Shown here piece by piece: positions 45,843-55,904 of a stretch of DNA of 57,420 bases. The notes below the pieces were generated by a model. It was not told the DNA's origin. It saw only the letters and a list, made by a program, of their open reading frames with translations, and did no database searches. A program made the translations under genes and the position numbers. The DNA comes from Chara braunii. Lineage: Eukaryota; Streptophyta; Charophyceae; Charales; Characeae. Location: NCBI GenBank assembly GCA_003427395.1, contig BFEA01000282.1, forward strand, positions 1,614,964 through 1,672,383. Direction: 5' to 3'. How positions within the stretch are numbered: the first letter of the stretch is position 1; every line of letters begins with the position of its first letter.

Positions 45843-46090
45843 TGACCATTGTATAGGGACTTACTACTTTGGCTGCAACAATCAGTCAGTTTCCTGATCA
45901 ACAATCAATCAGTTTTCAGTTAAGCAACCAATCGGTTCTCGACCGGGCATCCAGTCGATTTGAGTAAACTTCATCCAATCAAGTAACTTTCACTCAGTAC
46001 ACGAACTAAAACTTAAATGACAACCAATCGTCAGAGGTGCATGTGATTCCCAAACACTAGCAAGACAAGCAATCCAAAACACATCATTCA

Positions 46091-46657
46091 GTGGAGTCAG
46101 GCGAGTTGAGGGAATTATTAGAAGCTAGCATTAAAATCATTCACCACATGAGTACAGTACAGTTGCTCCCTGTTCTTGAGGCTGTTCTCTCTAGCCTCAA
46201 TCAAGTCGCTTCTTGGGACTCATTTCGGTATCCGTATGTCAATGCAGCTCGCTTCAGACAAGAGGAGCTGTCCATTTTTATGGTTCACACTGTATTCTCT
46301 AGAGGAACCATTCATGACTTGAGACCTTATGTGAGGAAGGGGAAAGAGAACCATGAGCACCTTGACTCAGTTTGGATTGCAGCAACCAGGTACCTTGAAG
46401 AGAGAGAGAAGGAGCTTGATGGGAGTGGTGCTAAACTAATCCGCAACTTTGGGCCGAAGCTCTACGCTGACTATCCAAAGCCTCCAGTACCGTTCACTCT
46501 CACAAACGGTTCTTGCTGGGGAGACTTGATAGACTTAGCAAAGAGATACATATCGCCAGCACAGATTGGCTATCAGGCTTTGGCGGAGCCTTCAGAGTTT
46601 CAACATCTCAAACGGGGAATCTTCTCTAAACCTTATCTACCTACATTATGGGAATAG
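46091..46657 (+). CDS. Element 3 accessory module A
   Basis: An open frame of 188 codons; the first in-frame ATG is at 46148, while a splice-acceptor-like CATTCAG sits immediately before codon 1, so the N terminus may come from an upstream exon. Key blocks are VLSSLNQVASWDSF, TIHDLRPYVRKG, SVWIAATRYLEEREKEL and TNGSCWGDLIDLAKRYI. The signature (Y/H)D(I/L/V)RxYVxK is shared with modules B, C, D and E. It is uninterrupted and is the longest module. No known family is recognised. It looks soluble and mainly helical, without signal peptide or membrane segments. Confidence 0.7.
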   Translation: MESGELRELLEASIKIIHHMSTVQLLPVLEAVLSSLNQVASWDSFRYPYVNAARFRQEELSIFMVHTVFSRGTIHDLRPYVRKGKENHEHLDSVWIAATRYLEEREKELDGSGAKLIRNFGPKLYADYPKPPVPFTLTNGSCWGDLIDLAKRYISPAQIGYQALAEPSEFQHLKRGIFSKPYLPTLWE

Positions 46658-47651
46658 TTTTGCTCCATGATTGACTTTCGGGTCATGTACCTTGAATGGA
46701 AGTGTTCCGAGCTCACAGGTTTTAGGTGACTCTACATATAGAGACCACAATCTCAGAAAGTACGGAGACATGGCTCGAAGCACAAGAGACATATGACAAG
46801 ATGAGAGATCGAAGGTGTGATCCTCAGGGATGAGTGAGGACTCGAGACTAGTGTTGGCCATGCTCTTTTTCCATGTGTACTTTCTGAGACTATTACGAGT
46901 TTTCATTCTGCCCTCACTCGACTTTGTCTTTGCTCGAGTCAGTCAGTCTTGCTTCTTTGCATTGCTTGCTTGATTATTTTATTCTCTGATGACTCTGTCA
47001 CAGTTCTCAAAACTAAAAAGTTGGCAAATTTATGCATGCATGACACACCATAATTTTATGACTATTATTTGGCATAATTCTCTGTTGTCCCGAATCAAAA
47101 TGAAAGATTCCTAAGACCGGGGACCGGCGAAGACCGCAATTGAAAGGTCTCGCTCGAAGTCGGACGCACACAATAGGAAGGGATTTGCTTTACTTAATTT
47201 ATTTTATTTATTGCAAACAACATCCAAAATCCTGCGTGACAGCCTGTTGGCTTTCCGGTCGTCTGAAGCGGTCCGACTGGAAAAAGTGCGACAAAAATGA
47301 CACCGTTGTCGGGGACATGAAAAATTTTCGTGTCCGGAACGAGTCTGGGTCAGCAAGCAGCTTTGAGTTTTTATTAGGTCTTGAGAACTGTTGACAAATT
47401 CAAATTTTTTCAAAATGTTTCGGTCTCATTTTGCAATCTTTTCTTGAGTCATTACTCTCTTGAGAAAACCTAGTTGCTAACTGAGTCTTATCTTTCCTTG
47501 TGTGAGGTACCACGCTGAACTGGAGAGGAAGACTTATATTACTGGCTGGAGAGAATCGGGCTTGATCTCAGGTATGCCTCATGAACCTATGATGTCCTTG
47601 GAACATTGAGAAGGGAAAGAAAGAATCAAGAGCTCGGAAACTTCATGAAGA
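46658..47651. other. Spacer with an inserted hairpin-bearing segment
   Basis: Between modules A and B. The 47110-47400 part differs in style and contains an imperfect inverted repeat (GGACATGAAAA/TTTTCGTGTCC, 47313-47335, one mismatch). The phrase TCGGGGACATGAA resembles TCGGGGACGTGAAGACA in the satellite at 56 kb. It may be a small inserted non-autonomous element. Confidence 0.4.
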
Positions 47652-47930
47652 ATGTTAACTTCTGATGCATTGAAAGAGCTCTCGAAAGTGACTACCAAAG
47701 TGATATTCCCCTATCAATATGAGCATTGTTGGGTCTATCGCTCTGGCAATTCGGCCATCAGCGTAGTGCTGACTCGCTTCTTGGAGGGAGATATCTATGA
47801 TATTCGTCCTTATGTCAAGAAGGGGGACTGTGGCGAAGGTGAGACCTTTAACTGGCTATGGGGAATTGCGATCCAATCTCTTTATGATGAGAAAGCAAAC
47901 CTAATCAAGCAGAAGAAGAGATTGGAATGA
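47652..47930 (+). CDS. Element 3 accessory module B (short)
   Basis: A 92-codon frame from ATG 47652. It contains LKELSKVTTKVIFPYQYEHC, then the family signature DIYDIRPYVKKG and NWLWGIAIQSLYDEKANLI, which align with SLNTLSKREVFPYEAVRYE, YDVRIYVPKE and CWGFAEEVVLREKKR of module C. It stops after KQKKRLE and lacks the C-terminal NWSA block seen in C and D, so it may be truncated. Confidence 0.65.
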   Translation: MLTSDALKELSKVTTKVIFPYQYEHCWVYRSGNSAISVVLTRFLEGDIYDIRPYVKKGDCGEGETFNWLWGIAIQSLYDEKANLIKQKKRLE

Positions 47931-48054
47931 GGAGTAATGCCAGTAACGTATGAGACTGTTCTGATCCCTCTTATACCAGACAGTTATTGTGATGAGACTA
48001 ACTAGTTGCCAATTATCAGCATAGTACTGACGTGGGAGAAAAAAATTGGTAGTC

Positions 48055-48531
48055 ATGAGAACTAAAGAGGTTTCAGCAGAGCAAATCGGACAGAGACGGT
48101 TGAAATTTGGCAGAGGTTCAGGCCCAAGTAAGGAGAAGGTCAAGTGTCTCCTAAGGTCACTAAATACTCTGAGTAAGAGAGAGGTGTTCCCGTATGAGGC
48201 TGTCAGATATGAGATGGTTGAGAGTGAATGGGAACAGGAGCGATTATATGTACTGACAGACCTGGATACATATGATGTGAGAATTTATGTTCCAAAGGAA
48301 AGAAGTATTGAAGCGGTGTATGGGAGATGCTGGGGATTCGCTGAAGAGGTTGTACTAAGAGAGAAAAAACGATTTGAGAGGGAAAACAAATGCTTCACTG
48401 AATCTACTCGATTTACTGTCTTTGAAGGATTTCTAGCTCCTCCCTTGCCCGACGTTAATTTGTCAAGAGAAAATTGGTCAGCGGTGGGTGAATTTGCTCT
48501 GAGAGTGAAACGAGACCAAAGAGTCAAATAA
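48055..48531 (+). CDS. Element 3 accessory module C (reference copy)
   Basis: A 158-codon frame from ATG 48055 (MRTKEVSAEQIG). Order of blocks: SLNTLSKREVFPYEAVRYEM, DLDTYDVRIYVPKERSIEAV, GRCWGFAEEVVLREKKRFER, FTVFEGFLAPPLPDVNLSR and ENWSAVGEFALRVKRDQRVK. It has all the segments of the module family and no interruption, so it is the best reference for the group. Basic at the C terminus. Function unknown. Confidence 0.72.
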   Translation: MRTKEVSAEQIGQRRLKFGRGSGPSKEKVKCLLRSLNTLSKREVFPYEAVRYEMVESEWEQERLYVLTDLDTYDVRIYVPKERSIEAVYGRCWGFAEEVVLREKKRFERENKCFTESTRFTVFEGFLAPPLPDVNLSRENWSAVGEFALRVKRDQRVK

Positions 48532-48593
48532 GTCGACGCTATGTACCCTCAAGAGAAAAACCCTGACTTAGACTGACAGGAGGTCATGAAGGG

Positions 48594-49022
48594 TTGAGCA
48601 AGGTTGAAGCAGATAAACTGTTAAATTCCCTCAATTCTATAGCGAGTAGAGCCGCAATCCCCTATGAGATCGTGAAGTATGAGGCCATAAAGAAACCAGG
48701 GCGAGAACGGGACAGTCTGTATGGTCTTACCTGCTATTTTATTGATCTTGATGAGTACGATATTGGGATTTATGTGCCGAAACAAAGATTTGAAGAATGT
48801 AGAAAATGTGCTTGTTAGCAACGAGCGTCGGATCTTGTGCATAATGAGAAAAGAAGGTTAGAGCAAGAGGGAGAGAGTTTTTCCTTGAGTACCTATGTCA
48901 GACATTTCGTTGGAATACCATCTCCACCTATTGAAGGACTTACATTCTCAAAACGCAATTGGTCAGCCATGATAGACCTCGTATTGAAGATGAAGAGGGT
49001 CCAAAAGGAACATTCTCAGTAG
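48594..49022 (+). pseudogene. Element 3 accessory module D (one internal stop)
   Basis: One continuous frame starting in codon TTG 48594 (SKVEADKLLNSLNSIAS) and running to 49022, broken once by TAG at 48816-48818. It aligns with module C throughout: LDEYDIGIYVPKQR with TYDVRIYVPKER, NEKRRLEQE with REKKRFERE, and KRNWSAMIDLVLKMKRVQ with RENWSAVGEFALRVKRDQ. The TAG falls on the Trp of CWGFAEE in C, so TGG to TAG (G to A) is the likely cause. No ATG lies at the start, suggesting a spliced or fused N terminus. Confidence 0.7.
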
Positions 49023-49030
49023 CAAGAATA

Positions 49031-49512
49031 ACCACAGTGAGAGGAAAACTTTATGAGGTGATAGACTTTGATAATCCCTTTGTGATCTTGGGATATGAGA
49101 CTTGTGTGAGAGAGCCCATAATATTTCACATTCCAGTGGTCAAATTTCTGAATACTGGCAGTCTATGCGTAAGAATTTATGTACCAGCATGCCTAGGATA
49201 GGAAGATAATTACTTGAAGTGTCGGACTGATGCTTATATTAGTCTCATGAGAACCAAAGAGTGACTTGAGAAGTTAAAGAAAAAGGTAACATGGGGAAAG
49301 GACTAAGACAATTTAAGAGACTCCCTAACATTTTAACTACTAATGACTTTGAGGATAGAAGGCACTGGATGTCTCTTCTAGAAGTTATTGTCATCGTTTG
49401 CAAGGCGAAAGAGAGTGATTTTACAGTAGTATTAAAGTCCGTACTCCTAGATAATTTCGAGCATCAGTTCGAAGTCCCAGATCAGGTATCTTTTGAGATT
49501 CGTCTCTCCTGA
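49031..49512 (+). pseudogene. Element 3 accessory module E (decayed)
   Basis: KLYEVIDFDNPFVILGYET and SLCVRIYVPACLG (to 49201) keep the core signature VRIYVP. After a stop the sequence changes frame; MGKGLRQFKRLPNILTTNDF (ATG 49291) and DRRHWMSLLEVIVIVCKAKE may be its C-terminal half, with HWMSLLEVI in the position of NWSAVGEFA. It is the most degenerate unit of the array. Confidence 0.5.
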
Positions 49513-49533
49513 TGATAATCATGATGATCAAGA

Positions 49534-49824
49534 ATGTATGGCTCTGTTGAGCAACTAACATTTGGGGTTGTACATGAAGGAAGAATAGTCAAGGTAGAAG
49601 AGACTCTTCGGATCTCTGACAGAAACCTTTCTACCTTGACTGAGGTTGAATTCTTGCAACCTTTTTTTGATCAGATGAGAGATTCTGCCCTGAGAGCCGT
49701 CACTGGCCATACTAAGATTAGTTATTTAATGAAGGTGGTGAAAGTGGGAACTGCTGAGAGAATGTCATACCACACTTCTAGGGAACGAGACTCTCTTGCT
49801 AGAAGGATCAACAGCGGGTTGTAA
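49534..49824 (+). CDS. Element 3 ORF F, just before gag
   Basis: A 96-codon frame from ATG 49534. It includes VEQLTFGVVHEGRIVKVEET, FLQPFFDQMRDSALRAVTGH and SYHTSRERDSLARRINSGL. It does not show the YDxRxYV signature, so it is either a distinct ORF or a further part of module E. No recognised domain. Confidence 0.45.
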   Translation: MYGSVEQLTFGVVHEGRIVKVEETLRISDRNLSTLTEVEFLQPFFDQMRDSALRAVTGHTKISYLMKVVKVGTAERMSYHTSRERDSLARRINSGL

Positions 49825-50130
49825 GCAATGCAATTTGACTATGAGATCATAGACTTGACTCGATATTTTATGATTCGGGGTACTGTAAAGGGTATAATAG
49901 AAGACTGGGTAGGGATTATGAAAGAGAGTTGATTGAAGATTACATTGGAAGGCTGAGAATGATTGATTTTCCTTTGATCACTACCCAGTGTATTATTGCA
50001 TATACTCTTTATGTATAAAATTTTCAAGGGGTAGAGCAAACGAGAGAAGAGAAAAACGAGTCTGTATCCCTTGCGAGAAGAGTGAGAGATTGAGAAATAG
50101 AGAGAGAGAGAACAAAAGTGTCAAGGAGAG

Positions 50131-51833
50131 ATGAGAAAGTATCCGGGAAAGTCTATGGTCAAGATGGCTAGTCGTTCGAGACCTAGCTCATCTGCAGGGA
50201 CCAATGAAGAAGCCTTGGTTGGGGTTATATGGGAATTGGTCGAGAGAGTCGACACAATCAAAGGAGGATCAGATATCGCAAGAGCGAAGAGGCTGGATGA
50301 GGGAATCTCAAAGGACCTCAAGTAAATGATTTCTTGGATGAGTATGAACTATTTGGGCTCAGATATGACTGGACAGACAAGCAACGACTTAAGCACCTTC
50401 TATCTTACTGTGACACTGACTCGAGGTTGGTTGTTCAGGAGTTGATGGAAGGGGTCATTACATAGGAAGGGGCCATTACATGGGACGAGGTCAAAGAGAG
50501 AATGAAAAAGGAATTTGAGAAAGACTCAGTTCCAACTACAACCAAGGATTTATTCAATATTAGGAGAGTTAAGTATGACACTTTCAATGTTTTTCTTCAG
50601 ACCTTCATCCGAATAGCAAGAAGAATTTCATATTTGGACGAAGCCCAGAGATGCCATATATTTTTGACAAATTTTACTGACACTGAAAGACAAGTGATTC
50701 TCAATCAGACTCAACACTATCCTCTCAGATGGGATGAAATGGTTACAATTGTTAGAACTCTACCTACAGTTTCTCGTAAGAAACGGTCATTGGACCAGAT
50801 CAATACATTGGTCAAGGACTGGGAGACTGAGAATGGTATGAACAGAGAGAACAATCTGAGTGCTGAAAATATTATTCAAAGAGTGATGGCTAACTATATG
50901 CTTGCACACCATGTTGTGGATGACAGAGGAAAGAAAAAAATTGAAAGTGAAGAGGAAGAAAATGATGATGATGATGAAGGTTATGGTAAGAAGGGAGATT
51001 CTTCTAGATCCAGAAAGAATGGAAGGAATGGTGACAGAGGAAACAGAAAAAGAAGGAAGTATGATGACTGTCCTAAGAAGAGTTTCGTCTGCTACTCTTG
51101 TGGTGAAGGGGGTCACACTACCACCTATTGCAGGTCTCTTGAGGAGGATATGAGGAGTGGGGTGGCAAAGAAGGATGCTATGGGTCATGTCTGTGATAGT
51201 TCATGGAACAAGTTGGACCCCAGACATCGAGGAGGTATGAGACTTCTCGCTCTTAAATATGATGAAAAGATGAAGAAGAAAAAAAAAAAAAAAAATGCTA
51301 ATGTGAATGTTTATTTTCTTATTGATGAGTTGCTTAATGAGTTTGTGCAGGAAACAAGTGACCCTCATACTGCAATTGAGCTGTCTCTGCAATCCCTAAC
51401 AATGATAAAGGATGCATCTGATGAGGCTTCTATAAGTGAGTCTTCATTAGAAAGGAATTTTACTTCCCAGAGTCTTTTTGAATTAGTAGAATCTCCTTCT
51501 AATGAAACAGCTCACTTTCTGGTTAACATGATGTCATTTGATGGTGATCTACCTCCAGAACTCGACATAGAGGAAAAGAAAAGAAGAAAAACTGAGGAGT
51601 CTCTGATTAATATTCTTGATGATCCAGAACCAGAACTTCCACATACGAAGAATCGACAAGGAAGGAAGACGAAATTTATTCTCAAGAATGATTTGGAAGA
51701 CGGGACAGTGATTACTGACGTGAATACTAAAATGTTGAAAGAGACAGAAGTGACCCTGTCCTTCAAGGAAGCAATGACTCTAACAACTAAGTTAAGAGAA
51801 GAACTAAAGAAGTTGATTGAGAAAAAAAATTAG
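50131..51833 (+). pseudogene. Element 3 gag with CCHC knuckle
   Basis: Starts at ATG 50131 (MRKYPGKSMVKMASRSRPSS). One base is lost near 50320, after which NDFLDEYELFGLRYDWTDKQ continues in another frame. A TAG at 50463-50465 interrupts it, and then the frame is open from 50502 to 51833. The capsid-like part has LFNIRRVKYDTFNVFLQTFI and AQRCHIFLTNFTDTERQVIL. The knuckle CYSCGEGGHTTTYC is at 51090-51131. A Lys/Glu/Asp-rich segment precedes it and a long acidic C-terminal segment follows. An A tract at about 51279-51295 lies in the frame and could be slippage-prone. Confidence 0.85.
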
Positions 51834-51895
51834 AATTTAATTATTTACAATCAATGTTATGTAGTCAGGTGAACAGATCACTGTCAGGTTGCAAG

Positions 51896-52268
51896 ATGAG
51901 ATTCGCAACTATGGGATGTGGGCACCCGACCATTTCTATTAATCAAGTGAAGATTCGAGCCTTCGTGGACTCTGGGGCAGAGATGATACTTCTTTCTCGG
52001 AGAACAATAGTTTTGTGACTTATCAATTGATAGACGTGCACAAAACATACTGAGTAATATTGCAGGATAACGTTTTGTGGCAGGATTTATTGACAATTTG
52101 TCTATCAGAGTTGGAACCATGTCAGTTGAATTACTGGGTTTTGTAGTGTCAAAACTAGACCATGATTGTATCTTGGGCACTTCATTCTTGCATACAAAGA
52201 AAACACTGAAATGTATGAAGATATTGCAGTCTGGATATGTGTATTTTGTCCTCTCTTCCACTACCTGA
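51896..52268 (+). pseudogene. Element 3 retropepsin-like protease
   Basis: The N-terminal part reads MRFATMGCGHPTISINQVK, then IRAFVDSGAEMILLSRRTIV with an intact D-S-G-A active site (Asp codon 51968-51970). A one-base frame change near 52010 leads into CDLSIDRRAQNILSNIAG, a TAA at 52068-52070, then FVAGFIDNLSIRVGTMSVEL and the C-terminal block DHDCILGTSFL. The retropepsin fold is therefore complete in outline but is broken by one frameshift and one stop. It directly follows gag, as expected for gag-pol. RT does not follow. Confidence 0.82.
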
Positions 52269-52435
52269 AATAGAGTATCTTAATTGGTTCACTACTAGGG
52301 ACCATTTTTCTTTTCTTCTCACCGTCGTGCGTTTGTCGTGGCTCACACTAGTGAACCACTTCATATACATGTTCTGCACTTATGATGCATGTGGCACGAG
52401 ATCTATGGTGATTTTGTCCTTACTACTTAGTTTAA
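52269..52435. other. Short spacer resembling the 176-bp satellite
   Basis: CACTAGTGAACCACTTCATA near 52347 resembles CACTAGTGAACCGACTTCAA in the satellite at 55.9-57.0 kb. Confidence 0.35.
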
Positions 52436-53110
52436 TAAAATAAACAAAGAAAATTGACAGCCAAACTTGTATCGACACAATAAGCTAAGATTGGGTAGGA
52501 CCACTATTGACCACATTCTTTGTCCATCAGCCGTGAAAAGGTAGTTGTCAAGAACACTTGCATACAACCGCTGGAAGCTACGAGTAAAAGAGGGTGGATA
52601 ACTTTTATTATTAACATGTAGCTACAACATGAAAATGGAGGACGATCATATTATTCCGCAACAAACCATGATGTATGTGCATTTTGTTATGCATCCCAGT
52701 ACCAGGAATTGACTCTCGTCATTGGATCACCATTACGGCCCATTTTTTCTGTTCTTCTTTCCAGTACCTCAAATTGACCCTTGTCATACATCCAGTTTGT
52801 CATGCATGCCAGTAGAAGAAATTGACTCTTGTCATACATCCATTTTGTCAATCATCCCAGCACCGGAATAACTTTATATAAATAAAAAAAAAGAAAACTG
52901 ACAGTCAAACCGGTATCAGCACAATAAGCTAAGATTAGAAATGACCACTATTGATCACATTCTTTGTACATCACCCGTGAAAAGGTAGTTGTCAAGAACA
53001 CTTGCATACAACCACTGGAAGAAACGACTAGAAAAATGTGCAGGATTGTTATTATTAACATCTATATACAACATCAAAACGACTGACGATCATATAATTC
53101 CGCACAAACC
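52436..53110. repeat. Direct repeat of about 235 bp, 440 bp apart
   Basis: 52436-52668 and 52876-53105 share ACAATAAGCTAAGATT, GACCACTATTGA-CACATTC, GTGAAAAGGTAGTTGTCAAG, AACACTTGCATACAACC and GACGATCATAT-ATTCCGCA. Between them is a shorter tandem unit based on TTGACTCTTGTCATACATCC and TTTTGTCA-CATCCCAG. Confidence 0.88.
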
Positions 53111-53224
53111 ACAAGATGGCTCCGATAAAAACAATATGAACATGGCGGACAGTCGTCATTGTCAGAATCAGTCTCCTGATAAATAACATAAAAAATTCAT
53201 CGAAACTCGCAAACGAAACTTTGA

Positions 53225-53228
<4 letters not shown>

Positions 53229-53290
<62 letters not shown>
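53229..53290. repeat. TC dinucleotide microsatellite
   Basis: About 30 TC units with a single TT interruption. Confidence 0.95.
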
Positions 53291-53399
53291 CGCATTTGTA
53301 AAGTCTCATGATACATGCCACATCTGCAATATTAGTCTCCTGATAGATGCCACAAAAATACATGGCGTACTAAAAGTTCGACCGCCCCTTAGTGCACTG

Positions 53400-53742
53400 C
53401 TGCATCGCACATGCCGTCACGAACTTAGTATTACAGTCTTGCAATTGAAGTTTTTGTCTCTCGTTCTCTCCCCGATTCGCTGCCACGTGGTTTCGCAAGA
53501 ACTTCAAACTTGTAATCATCTTTAGAGATATTTGTGACACGAGCCGCATTGCTTTGCCTGCTGAGTGTTCCTGCGTGGAAGAATGCCACAACCTTTTCTG
53601 CAACCGATGTTGTGCGATCAAGCTTGAATATTAAAAAACTCATTACGGTGTTGTAATTATGCACTGACGCCACAATATCATGCTTAATTGATGCTAATGC
53701 ATGTCTTCTTAGTCTGTTCAATTTCAAACCGCACAACAAGTT
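53400..53742 (-). CDS. Unrecognised minus-strand gene, 3' exon candidate
   Basis: Exon candidate opening after ACTGGCATTTGCAG/AACTTG (acceptor at 53743). The frame reads NLLCGLKLNRLRRHALASIK, HDIVASVHNYNTVMSFLIF and KLDRTTSVAEKVVAFFHAGT, and stays open to 53431. A second frame takes over near 53460 and ends at 53370. It follows the 53792-54313 segment on the same strand and probably belongs to the same gene. No family recognised. The junction with the preceding exon is not resolved in phase. Confidence 0.4.
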
Positions 53743-53791
53743 CTGCAAATGCCAGTTGTTGCAAAGTCACCCCGACCCCTCCATCATCCCT

Positions 53792-54313
53792 TCACATCTG
53801 AAAAACTTTCTCTATCGTTGTCTTGAATGGTTTTGCACCCCACGGATCATTACCCAGTTGTCTCCATGACTTGTTTGTCTGCATCTCTGCTCGCAAGTTC
53901 TTGCGCACTTCCTGTTGGTGGTCCATTTCGGCACATCGCAAGAGTGGTAGCCCTTTCTCTGCCCAAAACCAATGTTTCAACTGCCATGTTATCTCTCCTC
54001 TCACCGTTGTCATGACTCTGTTACATTCCACCAGCACTGACTGCACTCCTATATTATCCACATACATACTGAGTTCCTCCTTCACATTTCTCCCTAATAT
54101 GGTTGCTGCTGATTGCAGAGATGCGAAAAAGTCGTCCTCCGAGGGGTACATTGTTGCATCCTTCGCCGAAGTGAATGCATACGCCCTTTCCTATTGAACG
54201 AAATAATTTATCCTTTGCTTTCTTAAAAAAATGTATATTGCCTATGTCGCTTGTCTGCTCATGGTGTCCTCTCTTTCTCTGTATGTTTGACGGTTCCTCG
54301 ACAATGTCGCCCC
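53792..54313 (-). CDS. Unrecognised minus-strand gene, middle exon candidate
   Basis: Begins after the acceptor CTCTTACCAG (54314-54323 on the plus strand). From 54313 the frame GDIVEEPSNIQRKRGHHEQT then HFFKKAKDKLFRSIGKG is in phase with the upstream exon. Near 54150-54190 protein-like sequence moves to another frame: AYAFTSAKDATMYPSEDDFF, ASLQSAATILGRNVKEELSM, then KHWFWAEKGLPLLRCAEMDH and ending TTIEKVFQM at 53792. Either a small further intron or a frameshift lies there. Its composition looks like real protein. Confidence 0.45.
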
Positions 54314-54487
54314 CTGGTAAGAGACAACGGACAGACATAAAAAGACAGCAAACAACGTACATGGCCAGACAACACACAATTTTGTTAATAGTTTTGTAAT
54401 ATTTCTTAACTTTTTTTGTGCATCATTAAAAGGACGACATATACGGGGTCTGAGGTTGTGAACTACTGTTTTAAATAATGCGCTTAC

Positions 54488-55466
54488 GTTGTTGCGACGA
54501 CGACTCCTTGCGCACCAACTGCTTGTTCGTCTCAACTTTTTCTCCCTCCCCTCGTCCAAGTGATCCTTCACTTTCACGTTTTCGCCTCTTCCCATTACTC
54601 CGTGATTTCTGGTTGTCCTCGTCGTTGCTGTAGTATGAAGTTTCCTCTTCTTCACCATTATTCGCGACAGTGCTTACACTATCGTTTTTCTGCTGTGCGT
54701 CACTACCCTCTTCTTCTTTTGAATCCCGATGTGGTCTCTGATTCACTGTCACCGCCCTCGTCGTCTGTTCTCGCATTTTCCTCGCTTTCAGAACGAGAGG
54801 CGTCCTCCATGGACCATCGGCTAGTTGGCTTTCAGAACGAGAGACGTCCTCCATGAGCCGTAAATCACCCGCCTCCATGAATCCATTCCACATGTCGAGA
54901 GAATGATGTGAAACATTTAACAGGGATGCACTGTCATTGAGCCTGATCAACCTATCCACAATTATGGCCACAGTGACATTCCGCCATGTAAGCTCCGTGG
55001 GTGGTTCATAAGGAATCCAACTTCCTTCACATTTGAAGGCTAAGCAGTGCTCACCTCCAATGATGTCAGGTTGTATACAGTCAGGTTCCCATTTTATAGG
55101 ATACTGAAAACATTCCCCGACATTCATCCTTCGAACATTCTCGTTAGGCACAATGCATAACATACGGGAGTGCGATGTCCCGACATCTTGCCTGTTCGCC
55201 AATTTTTTTTTACCAATCACGGTCGTGCTATGGCTGTTTCGGCCTCTCCCAAGTTCATCATAATTTCCAATCACCATTTCTTTTGTCCCAACATCCAGTA
55301 TCGCCCCTATGCCACAATCTGTCTCCATCCCCCCTTCTTGTGCATTCGTGTGTGTCTGCTGCGCCATTGTCACATCAGCTCCCGCCATGGCTTCCACCAT
55401 GTCTTCTGTTTCGATTCCGATGGTCTCTTCGACTGCCGCAGTTGAAGCATTTAATCCATCAATCTA
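54488..55466 (-). CDS. Unrecognised minus-strand gene, 5' exon candidate
   Basis: The frame opens at 55466 just after an AG and has its first ATG at 55400 (MVEAMAGADVTMAQQTH). It ends at a GTAAGC donor (54487-54482), in phase with the acceptor at 54314, giving a 174-bp intron. Its middle part is the most protein-like: MLCIVPNENVRRMNVGECFQ, GGEHCLAFKCEGSWIPYEPP and TWRNVTVAIIVDRLIRLNDS. The C-terminal third is Glu/Ser-rich with the basic nuclear-localisation-like cluster NGKRRKRES. No known domain. It could be a host gene or cargo of a DNA element, since repeats flank it on both sides. Confidence 0.5.
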
Positions 55467-55904
55467 GTCCACGAGACATGACATGCTTTTGTGATAAATC
55501 ATTGTTGCGAAAACTGTTGGTGGAGAGAGAGAGAGAGAGAGATGAAATGACCCTCGGTACCATACTGAATTCCGGGGATGTAACACGACGTTGTGTGGCG
55601 AATCGGTAGCTGGAAATAAACAGCGGCTGACATGAAGGTGAACACACTATCGGGGACGTGAAGACATCATTAATTGTAGCTGCTGTAGAATCTGCTATTG
55701 GGCTCGCTATACTTGTTATTACTTTTCGTACCTACACTTTGATAAATCAAGCCTGAGCCTGGAGGCACGAACTGTTCATTTGATCCCAAGCGAAACGCTT
55801 TCTGTAAATCCATAAATCATACAACATCCGAATAAGAAAATCCCAGAGGAAAATGCCCCTAAAATGAAATGTTTTAATCCAGTCTATGTAGAGAAATTGG
55901 AGAC
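55467..55904. other. Spacer upstream of the minus-strand gene
   Basis: Holds a GA-rich run near 55526 and one isolated copy of the satellite phrase ATCGGGGACGTGAAGACA at about 55651. A promoter for the minus-strand gene could lie here, but no clear TATA box was seen. Confidence 0.4.

Larger units (their letters stand above)
46091..52268 (+). mobile_element. Retrotransposon with a pre-gag module array, gag and protease (element 3)
   Basis: Plus-strand order: accessory modules A to F (46091-49824), gag with CCHC knuckle (50131-51833) and retropepsin (51896-52268). Gag next to a D-S-G-A protease identifies it as an LTR-type retrotransposon. RT, RNase H and integrase are missing and no LTR or PBS was found, so its superfamily cannot be set from this window. 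The multi-module array before gag parallels element 2 but uses a different protein family. Confidence 0.75.
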
